NCBI GenBank assembly: GCA_900553175.1
Contig: USCH01000011.1
Coordinates: forward strand, 1 to 37,803
Direction: 5' to 3'
Length of the DNA stretch: 37,803 nucleotides
Source: an uncultured Alistipes sp.
GTDB taxonomy: Bacteria > Bacteroidota > Bacteroidia > Bacteroidales > Rikenellaceae
The first letter of the stretch is position 1; each line of letters starts with the position of its first letter. The position numbers were made by a program, and so were the translations under genes. The notes beneath the pieces were generated by a model that was given only the letters and a program-made list of their open reading frames with translations, was not told where the DNA came from and searched no databases. This document shows positions 6,785 to 12,634 of this stretch, piece after piece.

Positions 6785-7449
6785 CGGCAGTCGACTTCGT
6801 GGTTGAGCACTTCGACGATGAAGGGGTTGTAGAGCACCTCGTGGCCGATGGTCGTCTCCGGTCCGTGACCCGGGTAGACGCGCACCCCGTCGCCCAGCGG
6901 CAGCAGGCGGTCGAGGATCGAGCGCATGATCCACGAATAGTCGCCGCCCGGCAGGTCGGTGCGGCCGATCGACTCGCGGAAGAGCGTGTCGCCCGTGAAA
7001 AGGACCCCTTCGGCGGGTTCGTAGAGCGCCACGTGGCCCGGCGTGTGGCCCGGCGTGGGGATCACTTGCAGGGTCGTCTCGCCGAAGCGGATTTCGGGCG
7101 TGCGGTCCAGATCGAGGTCGATCGCGGCGGGCATGGGCCCGATCTTCACGCCGAAGACCGATCCGGCGGTTTGCGCGTTCTCCAGCAGGAAGCGGTCTTT
7201 CTCCGAGAGGGCGAACGGGATGCCGTAGCGCTGCTGGAGGTGGCTGACGCCCAGCGTGTGGTCGAAATGGCCATGGGTGTTGACCGCCAGGACGGGGCGC
7301 AGGCCGTGGTCGGCGAGGAAGTTGTCCAGCACGGCGTTTTCGCGGTCGCTGCCGCTGCCCGCGTCGACGACGACGGCTTCCTGCGTCCGGTCCCAGACGA
7401 CGTAGGTGTTCTCCTGGATGGGGTTGAACGTCAGACAGGCTATTTTCAT
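6781..7449 (-). CDS. Metallo-beta-lactamase-fold hydrolase (glyoxalase II-like)
   Basis: 222-residue cytoplasmic MBL-fold enzyme of the YcbL/GloB-like group, usually thioester hydrolases. The metal site is complete: THGHFDH (H59, H61, D63, H64), TPGHTPGHVALY, FTGDTLF with the bridging aspartate, and YPGHGPET with the final histidine. The short length, without the extra C-terminal helical domain of true glyoxalase II, fits the YcbL type. It is the first gene of the seven-gene minus-strand run. A TATATTTG promoter box lies 20-27 nt before the ATG, implying a very short leader. Its stop overlaps the FkbM start. Confidence 0.92.
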   Translation of the reverse strand: MKIACLTFNPIQENTYVVWDRTQEAVVVDAGSGSDRENAVLDNFLADHGLRPVLAVNTHGHFDHTLGVSHLQQRYGIPFALSEKDRFLLENAQTAGSVFGVKIGPMPAAIDLDLDRTPEIRFGETTLQVIPTPGHTPGHVALYEPAEGVLFTGDTLFRESIGRTDLPGGDYSWIMRSILDRLLPLGDGVRVYPGHGPETTIGHEVLYNPFIVEVLNHEVDCR

Positions 7450-7468
7450 GTTGCGGTGTATGTTTGTG

Positions 7469-7476
7469 CAAATATA
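7469..7476 (-). promoter_or_regulatory. -7 promoter box of the MBL-trmD-lpxB-S46 run
   Basis: On the minus strand TATATTTG matches TAnnTTTG exactly, 20 nt upstream of the first ATG. No clear TTTG lies at the normal -33 distance, so the promoter may be moderate or activator-dependent. It is back-to-back with a plus-strand box at 7499-7506, and the two promoters share one short intergenic region. Confidence 0.6.
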
Positions 7477-7498
7477 ACGCTTTTTGCGGGATTTTGCC

Positions 7499-7506
7499 TA
7501 CCTTTG
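7499..7506 (+). promoter_or_regulatory. -7 promoter box of the secreted esterase gene
   Basis: TACCTTTG matches TAnnTTTG and lies 48 nt before the ATG at 7555. The TTTG words upstream (7463-7466 and 7483-7486) are not at the usual spacing of about 20 nt, so only the -7 element is well supported. Confidence 0.55.
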
Positions 7507-7554
7507 TCTTGCCGGAGCGACGATCGACCCGGTTCGGAAACCGTTCGCAGCCGT

Positions 7555-8382
7555 ATGAAACGACTTTTGCTCTTTTTGCTGGCGCTGGGGCTCTGCTCCC
7601 CGCTGCTTTTCGCCGGACGCCGGGGGAAGACCCGCATCGAGGCCATTCCCTATCGTGCGCACACGGGCGATCCCGCCATCGATACGATGTGCCTGCTGGA
7701 CCTCTGCTGTCCCGGCGGCGAGGGCTTCGCGACCGTCGTCTGGTTCCACGGAGGGGGCCTTGCGGGCGGACGCCGCGAGATTCCGCAGGAACTGGCCGGG
7801 CAGGGGCTGGCCGTGGCGGGGGTCGACTACCGTCTGGTGCCCGGCGTCGGCGTGCGGGAGTGCATCGACGATGCGGCTGCGGCCGCGGCCTGGGTGGTGC
7901 GGCACATCGCCTCTTACGGCGGCGACCCGCGGAAGATTTTCGTCGCGGGCCATTCGGCCGGAGGGTATCTCACCTCGATGATCGGTCTCGACAAGCGTTG
8001 GATGGCCCGCTACGGCATCGACCCCGATACGGCGTTTCTGGCGCTGGTGCCCTACAGCGGTCAGACGATCACCCATTTCGCCCGGCGGCGGGAGCTGGGC
8101 AAGGCCGACACCGAACCGTGGGTCGACGATCTGGCGCCGCTCTCCCACGTGCGGCCCGACGCCCCTCCGATGCTGCTGCTTTCGGGCGACCGCGAGCTGG
8201 AGATGCTGGGCCGGTACGAGGAGACGGCCTACTTCTGGCGGATGATGCGCGTGGCGGGGCACCGCGACGTGCGGCTGCTGGAGTTCGACGGCTACGACCA
8301 CGGCAACATGCCCCAGGCCGGGCACCCCGCGGCGGTGCGCTACATCCGCGAGAAGCTGGGAGCAGCAGAACTCCGGCGTTAG
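7555..8382 (+). CDS. Secreted alpha/beta-hydrolase (esterase/lipase-like)
   Basis: 275 residues with a classical signal peptide (1-20, ending LLFAG), so exported to the periplasm or beyond. It carries the hormone-sensitive-lipase/BD-FAE type signatures: oxyanion-hole HGGG (65-68), nucleophile elbow AGHSAGG (Ser134), an acidic member in LLSGDRELE, and the catalytic histidine in DGYDHGN (His249). Enzymes of this group deacylate carbohydrates, lipids or small esters, and the substrate is unknown here. It is transcribed divergently from the MBL gene. The gap to rlmD contains a repeat element. Confidence 0.88.
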   Translation: MKRLLLFLLALGLCSPLLFAGRRGKTRIEAIPYRAHTGDPAIDTMCLLDLCCPGGEGFATVVWFHGGGLAGGRREIPQELAGQGLAVAGVDYRLVPGVGVRECIDDAAAAAAWVVRHIASYGGDPRKIFVAGHSAGGYLTSMIGLDKRWMARYGIDPDTAFLALVPYSGQTITHFARRRELGKADTEPWVDDLAPLSHVRPDAPPMLLLSGDRELEMLGRYEETAYFWRMMRVAGHRDVRLLEFDGYDHGNMPQAGHPAAVRYIREKLGAAELRR

Positions 8383-8389
8383 CCGTGCG

Positions 8390-8450
8390 AGCCGCAGCCC
8401 CGTCCTGCGGAGGCTTGCAAAAAACACGGCTCGCTCCGCCGGTTGCGGCT
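8390..8450 (-). repeat. Intergenic IR element (family member B)
   Basis: 61 bp bounded by AGCCGCAGCC (8390-8399) and GGTTGCGGCT (8441-8450), complementary apart from one G-U type pair. On the minus strand it runs GCCGCAACCGGCGGAGC, a T-run, the GCAAGCCT core and GGGGCTGCGGC, in register with the copies at 3208 and 5257. An alternative stem, AGCCGTG (8381-8387) with CACGGCT (8425-8431), overlaps it. It starts 8 nt after the esterase stop codon. Confidence 0.8.
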
Positions 8451-8480
8451 TGAGAAACTTTTCACCTTACACTTGGATAA

Positions 8481-9893
8481 ATGGCAAGAAAGAAAGCGAA
8501 CTACCCTTTGATCGAAGGGCTTGAAATAACGACCCTGGCCGCCGAAGGCAAGGCCATGGGCCGCTGGAACGAACAGGTGGTCTTCGTGCCGATGACCGTC
8601 CCGGGCGACGTGGTCGACGTGCAGATACGCCTCAAGCGCCGCCGCTTCATGGAGGGCTACGCGGTCCGCTACGTGAAGCGGTCGCCGCTGCGCGCCGAGC
8701 CGTTCTGCGAGCACTTCGGGGTCTGCGGCGGCTGCAAGTGGCAGAACCTGCCCTACGACGAGCAGCTGCGCTTCAAGCGCGACCAGGTGCGCGACCAGCT
8801 CGCGCGTATCGGCAAGGTGGAGCTGCCCGACGTCGCCCCCTGCCTGGGGTCGGAGCATACGCGGTTCTACCGCAACAAGCTCGAATTCACCTTCGCCGAC
8901 CGCCGCTGGCTCACGCGCGAGGAGGTGGCCGCCGGGGGCGACATCGCCTCCGAACCCGCCGCGGGGTTCCACATCCCGGGCATGTTCGACAAGGTGCTGG
9001 ACATCCGCAAATGCTGGTTGCAGCCCGAGCCGTCGAACGCCATCCGTCTGGAGACCAAGCGTTTCTGTCTGGAGCACGGCTACACGTTCCACAACGCACG
9101 CACGCACGAGGGGCTGATGCGCAACCTGGTCGTGCGCACCTCGTCGACGGGCGAAACGATGGTCGTCGCGGTCTTCGGCGCCGACGACCGGCCGCGGATC
9201 GGGGCCCTGCTCGACCATCTGGCCGAGCGTTTTCCCGAAATTACGTCATTGTGCTATGTAATCAATACCAAGCTCAACGACTCGACGGGCGACCTCGACG
9301 CCGTGTGCTACCGCGGCAAGGACCACATCGTCGAGGAGATGGAGGGGCTGCGCTTCAAGGTGGGGCCCAAGTCGTTCTACCAGACCAACTCGGCCCAGGC
9401 CTACGAGCTCTACAAGGTGGCGCGCGGGTTCGCCGCATTGGAGTCCGGCGACGTGTTGTACGACCTCTACACCGGTACGGGCACCATCGCCAACTTCTGC
9501 GCGCGCCACTGCCGCCGCGTGGTGGGCATCGAGTATGTCCCCGAGGCGATCGAGGATGCGAAGGTCAATTCGGCGATCAACGGCATCGATAACACGGCCT
9601 TCTATGCGGGCGACATGAAGGAGGTGCTCGACGACGCCTTCATCGCGGCTAACGGACGGCCCGATGTCGTGATTCTCGACCCGCCGCGCGCCGGGGTCGA
9701 TGAGCCGGTCATCGACGTCCTGCTGCGCGCCGCGCCCGGGCGGATCGTCTACGTGAGCTGCAACCCCGCCACGCAGGCCCGCGATCTGGCGCTGCTCGAC
9801 GGCGCCTATCGCGTCGAGGCCGTGCAGCCCGTCGACATGTTCCCCCACACGCACCACGTGGAAAACGTGGTGAAGCTCGTCAGAAGACAATAA
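8481..9893 (+). CDS. rlmD: 23S rRNA (uracil-C5)-methyltransferase RlmD/RumA family
   Basis: 470-residue SAM-dependent RNA methyltransferase of the TrmA/RlmD family. An N-terminal TRAM RNA-binding domain (about 10-65) is followed by the 4Fe-4S ligands C76, C82, C85 (CEHFGVCGGCKWQ) and C178 (IRKCWLQP). The catalytic domain has FYQTNSAQAYELY, YDLYTGTGTIANF (SAM loop), ILDPPRAGVD and YVSCNPATQARDL with the nucleophilic cysteine. It ends with HTHHVENVVKL, typical of the family. The uracil it modifies (1939 or 747 in E. coli numbering) cannot be decided, because Bacteroidetes often have two paralogues. The ATG at 8481 gives a normal N-terminus. Confidence 0.93.
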   Translation: MARKKANYPLIEGLEITTLAAEGKAMGRWNEQVVFVPMTVPGDVVDVQIRLKRRRFMEGYAVRYVKRSPLRAEPFCEHFGVCGGCKWQNLPYDEQLRFKRDQVRDQLARIGKVELPDVAPCLGSEHTRFYRNKLEFTFADRRWLTREEVAAGGDIASEPAAGFHIPGMFDKVLDIRKCWLQPEPSNAIRLETKRFCLEHGYTFHNARTHEGLMRNLVVRTSSTGETMVVAVFGADDRPRIGALLDHLAERFPEITSLCYVINTKLNDSTGDLDAVCYRGKDHIVEEMEGLRFKVGPKSFYQTNSAQAYELYKVARGFAALESGDVLYDLYTGTGTIANFCARHCRRVVGIEYVPEAIEDAKVNSAINGIDNTAFYAGDMKEVLDDAFIAANGRPDVVILDPPRAGVDEPVIDVLLRAAPGRIVYVSCNPATQARDLALLDGAYRVEAVQPVDMFPHTHHVENVVKLVRRQ

Positions 9894-9911
9894 AGAGGGG
9901 CGGTGCGGCGT

Positions 9912-9919
9912 TAAGTTTG
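9912..9919 (+). promoter_or_regulatory. Possible -7 box for the SIMPL gene
   Basis: TAAGTTTG matches TAnnTTTG and lies 28 nt before the ATG at 9948, in the only sizeable gap between rlmD and the next gene. No TTTG is seen at the -33 distance, so this is a weak call. Confidence 0.4.
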
Positions 9920-9947
9920 CAGGTTACCTCAAGAAAACGGAAGAATC

Positions 9948-10643
9948 ATGAAAAAAATCGCATTGTTGGCGGCTGCGCTGTGTGTGGCGATGGCCGCGAT
10001 GGCCCAGACCGAGGAGGCCTATCCGAGTTACATCCAGGTGACGGGCCGTGCCGAAAAGGAGGTCGTGCCCGATGAATTCTATCTTTCGATCACCCTCGAC
10101 GAACGCGACTCGAAGGGCCGGCTTTCGGTCGAGAGCCAGCGGCGCGACATGATCGCGGCGCTCAAGCGGCTGGGGATCGATGTCGAGAAACAGCTCAAGG
10201 TGGCCAACCTGTCGAGCGAGTTTTTTCGCCGGAACACCTCGGTCGCCACGGCCAAATACCAGCTGCTGCTCCACTCGGCCGCCGAGGTGTCGAAAGCCTG
10301 GCAGGCGCTCGACAAGCTGGGCATTTCGGACGTCGTGATCCAGCGGGTGTCGCATTCGCAGCTCGAAACCCTGAAGGAGCAGGTGCGCGTCGAAGCGATC
10401 CGCAATGCGCGCCGAAGCGCCGAGACGCTGGCCGAAGCCATCGGCCAGAAGGCGGGCAAGTGTTTCTACATCTGGGATTCGAACAGCGACATCATGCCCG
10501 CCTACTACGACAACGCCGTGAGCGTGCGCAGCATGAAGCTGATGGATGCGGCCGGGGCCGAGGAGTTCGCCGAGGAGGAGGAGCTCGATTTCAAGACCAT
10601 CAAGCTGCACTATAACGTCCAGACCAAATTCGTGCTGGAGTGA
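9948..10643 (+). CDS. SIMPL domain (DUF541) periplasmic protein
   Basis: 231 residues with a signal peptide (1-19, ending AMAMAQ-like: MAAMAQ) and one SIMPL domain. The start YIQVTGRAEKEVVPDEFYLSI, given here in part (VTGRAEKEVVPDE), is the hallmark of the family, followed by the long helix with repeated A..A..R residues (EAIRNARRSAETLAEAIGQKAG). It ends with a basic-acidic strand and FVLE. SIMPL proteins are periplasmic or outer-membrane associated (for example BP26 and YggE) and have been linked to oxidative-stress tolerance, but no enzymatic activity is known. A terminator follows directly, so this gene ends its transcript. Confidence 0.88.
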   Translation: MKKIALLAAALCVAMAAMAQTEEAYPSYIQVTGRAEKEVVPDEFYLSITLDERDSKGRLSVESQRRDMIAALKRLGIDVEKQLKVANLSSEFFRRNTSVATAKYQLLLHSAAEVSKAWQALDKLGISDVVIQRVSHSQLETLKEQVRVEAIRNARRSAETLAEAIGQKAGKCFYIWDSNSDIMPAYYDNAVSVRSMKLMDAAGAEEFAEEEELDFKTIKLHYNVQTKFVLE

Positions 10644-10669
10644 GCGGCGCCCGCTGCGGCGCACGTGCG

Positions 10670-10701
10670 GGCCGTCCCTCTGCGGGGCGGCTCTTTTTTT
10701 T
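10670..10701 (+). terminator. Intrinsic terminator after the SIMPL gene
   Basis: GCCGTCCC (10671-10678) pairs with GGGGCGGC (10684-10691) across TCTGC with one wobble. A run of eight T (10694-10701) follows. It lies 27 nt after the SIMPL stop codon. A clear intrinsic terminator. Confidence 0.88.
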
Positions 10702-10735
10702 CGGAGAGGGGATCCGGCGAAAGGTCGCGCGGACA

Positions 10736-10805
10736 GCGGGGCGGAGCCTTCGCCCCGCGAAGGGGGCCCGCCGCATGCCGCCGCAGTCTGTCCGCAGGCT
10801 TCGGC
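10736..10805 (-). repeat. Tentative copy of the intergenic IR element
   Basis: On the minus strand the segment opens GCCGAAGCCTGCGGACAG, close to the GCCG-x-AGCC-x-GCGGA start of the family. It closes near a strong hairpin, GCGGGGCG (10736-10743) with CGCCCCGC (10751-10758). A second inverted pair, GCGGACAG and CTGTCCGC, spans the segment. The middle cannot be aligned confidently. The whole 10644-10984 gap holds, in order, a terminator, this segment, short tandem repeats and the cdd promoter. Confidence 0.35.
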
Positions 10806-10810
10806 CCGCC

Positions 10811-10895
10811 GGTTCATCGGTTCATCGGTTCATCGGTGCGTCGGTATGTCGGTGCGGAGAGTGCGGAGGGTGCGGAGGGCGCGGAGGGCGCAGGG
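10811..10895. repeat. Adjoining 8-bp and 9-bp tandem repeats
   Basis: Five 8-bp units run from 10811 to 10850: GGTTCATC three times, then GGTGCGTC and GGTATGTC. They are followed without a gap by five 9-bp units from 10851 to 10895 (GGTGCGGAG, AGTGCGGAG, GGTGCGGAG, GGCGCGGAG, GGCGCAGGG). Exact and slipped copies suggest replication slippage. The array ends 20 nt before the -33 box of cdd. Confidence 0.85.
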
Positions 10896-10915
10896 AGCGA
10901 TTTCTCCGGGCAAAA

Positions 10916-10948
10916 TTTGGCGGAATCGGAATATTTGTATTATCTTTG
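10916..10948 (+). promoter_or_regulatory. Promoter of the cdd run
   Basis: A -33 box TTTG (10916-10919) and a -7 box TATCTTTG (10941-10948) are separated by 21 nt, matching the Bacteroidetes consensus. The leader to the cdd ATG is about 35 nt. This is the best candidate start of the plus-strand run that continues to 21011. Confidence 0.85.
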
Positions 10949-10984
10949 TTTACTTTACCCTGTTTTCCCTTTCACGCAAGAGCT

Positions 10985-11440
10985 ATGGAAAAGCAGTACC
11001 GATTCGATTTCGAACATTACGAGGCGCTCTCCGAGCTGCCCGAGGCCGACCGGACGCTGGTGGCCGAGGCCCAGCGCGCCACGGCCGGCGCCCATGCACC
11101 CTATTCCCGCTTCCGGGTGGGGGCCGCGGCGCGGCTGCGCAGCGGCAGGATTCTCCACGGCAGCAATTTCGAGAGCGAAGTCTATCCGGCGGGCCTCTGT
11201 GCCGAACGGACCCTGCTGTTCTACGCCCAGGCCAACTACGCCGACGATCCGATCGAGGCGCTGGCCATCGCCTCCGCACCGTCGGAGCGCGAGTGCTATC
11301 CCTGCGGGCAGTGCCGCCAGGTGATGGTCGACGTCGAACGCCGTCAGGGGTCGCCCGTCCGGGTCATCATGAGCGGCGGCGGCACGGCGACCGTGCTGCC
11401 CTGCGCCGCGTCGCTGCTGCCCTTTACGTTTATTCTCTGA
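10985..11440 (+). CDS. cdd: Cytidine deaminase
   Basis: 151-residue homotetrameric-type cytidine deaminase that converts cytidine and deoxycytidine to uridine and deoxyuridine in pyrimidine salvage. Zinc and catalytic residues are present: C72-A-E74 in LCAERTLLF and PCGQC with C107 and C110, with PYSRFRVGAA upstream and the substrate-binding NFESEVYPAG. The ATG at 10985 gives the normal length. It is followed after 7 nt by the pseudouridine synthase gene. Salvage of nucleosides fits with the secreted nucleases further along the same run. Confidence 0.95.
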   Translation: MEKQYRFDFEHYEALSELPEADRTLVAEAQRATAGAHAPYSRFRVGAAARLRSGRILHGSNFESEVYPAGLCAERTLLFYAQANYADDPIEALAIASAPSERECYPCGQCRQVMVDVERRQGSPVRVIMSGGGTATVLPCAASLLPFTFIL

Positions 11441-11447
11441 CCGCGAC

Positions 11448-12134
11448 ATGTTCTCTCCGGACGACATTCTCTACGAAGACAACCATCTGCTGATCGTCGC
11501 CAAGCGCTGCGGCGATCTGGTGCAGCCCGATCCCTCGGGCGAAAGCGCGCTCGAAGACCAGATCAAGGCTTTCATCAAGATGCGGGACGCCAAGCCCGGC
11601 GAGGTGTTTCTCGGCGTGGTGCACCGCATCGACCGCCCCGTGAGCGGCGCCGTGGTCTTCGCCAAGACCTCGAAGGCGCTCGTGCGGCTCAACGAAATGA
11701 TCCGCGAGGGCCGCATCCGCAAGGTCTATTGGGCGCTGACCGAAAACCGTCCCGTGCCCGAGAGCGGCGAGCTGCGCCACTACATCCTGCGCGACGGCCG
11801 CACCAACCGTTCGAAGGCGTTCGATGCGCCCCGCCCCCAGGCCAAGGAGGCGCGTCTGCGCTACCGGGTCATCGGGGCCGGAACCCGCTACACGCTCGTC
11901 GAGATCGAGCTGCTGACGGGCCGCCACCACCAGATCCGGGCCCAGCTCGCGAAGATCGGCTGCCCGATCCGCGGCGACCTGAAATACGGCGCCCGGCGTT
12001 CGCTTCCGGGCGGCGGCATCTCGCTCCATTCGCGCCGGGTCGAATTCGACCATCCCGTGCGCCGCGAACCCGTCGCCGTGACGGCCCCCGTGCCTGCGGG
12101 CGACAACCTGTGGGCCTGTTTCGAAAACCTTTGA
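11448..12134 (+). CDS. RluA-type rRNA/tRNA pseudouridine synthase
   Basis: 228 residues consisting of the catalytic domain only, without an S4 domain. The catalytic motif HRIDRPVSG (Asp62) is followed by KVYWAL, the EARLRYRV strand, a TGRHHQIRAQL motif and GDLKYGA, all standard for RluA family members. The enzyme isomerises uridine to pseudouridine in rRNA or tRNA, and the target site cannot be inferred. Catalytic-domain-only forms of this length are common in Bacteroidetes. It lies 7 nt after cdd and 12 nt before dtd, so is almost certainly co-transcribed. Confidence 0.92.
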   Translation: MFSPDDILYEDNHLLIVAKRCGDLVQPDPSGESALEDQIKAFIKMRDAKPGEVFLGVVHRIDRPVSGAVVFAKTSKALVRLNEMIREGRIRKVYWALTENRPVPESGELRHYILRDGRTNRSKAFDAPRPQAKEARLRYRVIGAGTRYTLVEIELLTGRHHQIRAQLAKIGCPIRGDLKYGARRSLPGGGISLHSRRVEFDHPVRREPVAVTAPVPAGDNLWACFENL

Positions 12135-12146
12135 TCCCTCTCTGCC

Positions 12147-12599
12147 GTGCGAGTGCTCATCCAACGCGTCACCGACGCCTCCGTCGCTGTCGACGGCCGC
12201 ATCCGATCCCGCATCGGCCGGGGGCTGCTGGTGCTGGTGGGCGTCGCCGTGGACGACACCCCCGAAGATGCCGACTATCTGGCCGGAAAGCTGACGCGCC
12301 TGCGCATCTTCGACGACGAGGCCGGGGTGATGAACCTCGACGTGGGACAGGTCGGCGGCGAAGTGCTCGTCGTCAGCCAGTTCACCCTTCAGGCGTCGAC
12401 GCGCCGGGGCAACCGGCCCTCCTATGTGCGGGCGGCCGGGGAGCCGGTCGCACGCCCGCTTTACGAATATTTCACCGCGGCCGTTGCGCGTCTGCTCGGC
12501 CGCGACGTACCCACCGGGGAGTTCGGCGCCGACATGCAGGTCGCGCTGGTGAACGACGGTCCCGTGACCGTGTGGATCGACTCCCGGAACCGGGATTGA
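12147..12599 (+). CDS. dtd: D-aminoacyl-tRNA deacylase
   Basis: 150 residues starting at GTG, read as MRVLIQRV, the standard N-terminus. The active-site motifs SQFTL (with the catalytic Thr) and NDGPVTVWIDS (GP-x-T motif) are intact. Dtd hydrolyses D-amino acids, and glycine mischarged on tRNA-Ala, from tRNA, protecting translation fidelity. The length matches the family. It is the third gene of the run that starts at cdd, and the next gene starts 35 nt after its stop. Confidence 0.96.
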   Translation: MRVLIQRVTDASVAVDGRIRSRIGRGLLVLVGVAVDDTPEDADYLAGKLTRLRIFDDEAGVMNLDVGQVGGEVLVVSQFTLQASTRRGNRPSYVRAAGEPVARPLYEYFTAAVARLLGRDVPTGEFGADMQVALVNDGPVTVWIDSRNRD

Positions 12600-12634
12600 A
12601 CAATTTTTCACAGAAGATAACCGTTTTTCAGGAA

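Noticed and set aside
10811..10895. Possible CRISPR array
   Set aside because: The repeats are 8-9 bp, contiguous and without spacers, and no cas gene is present.
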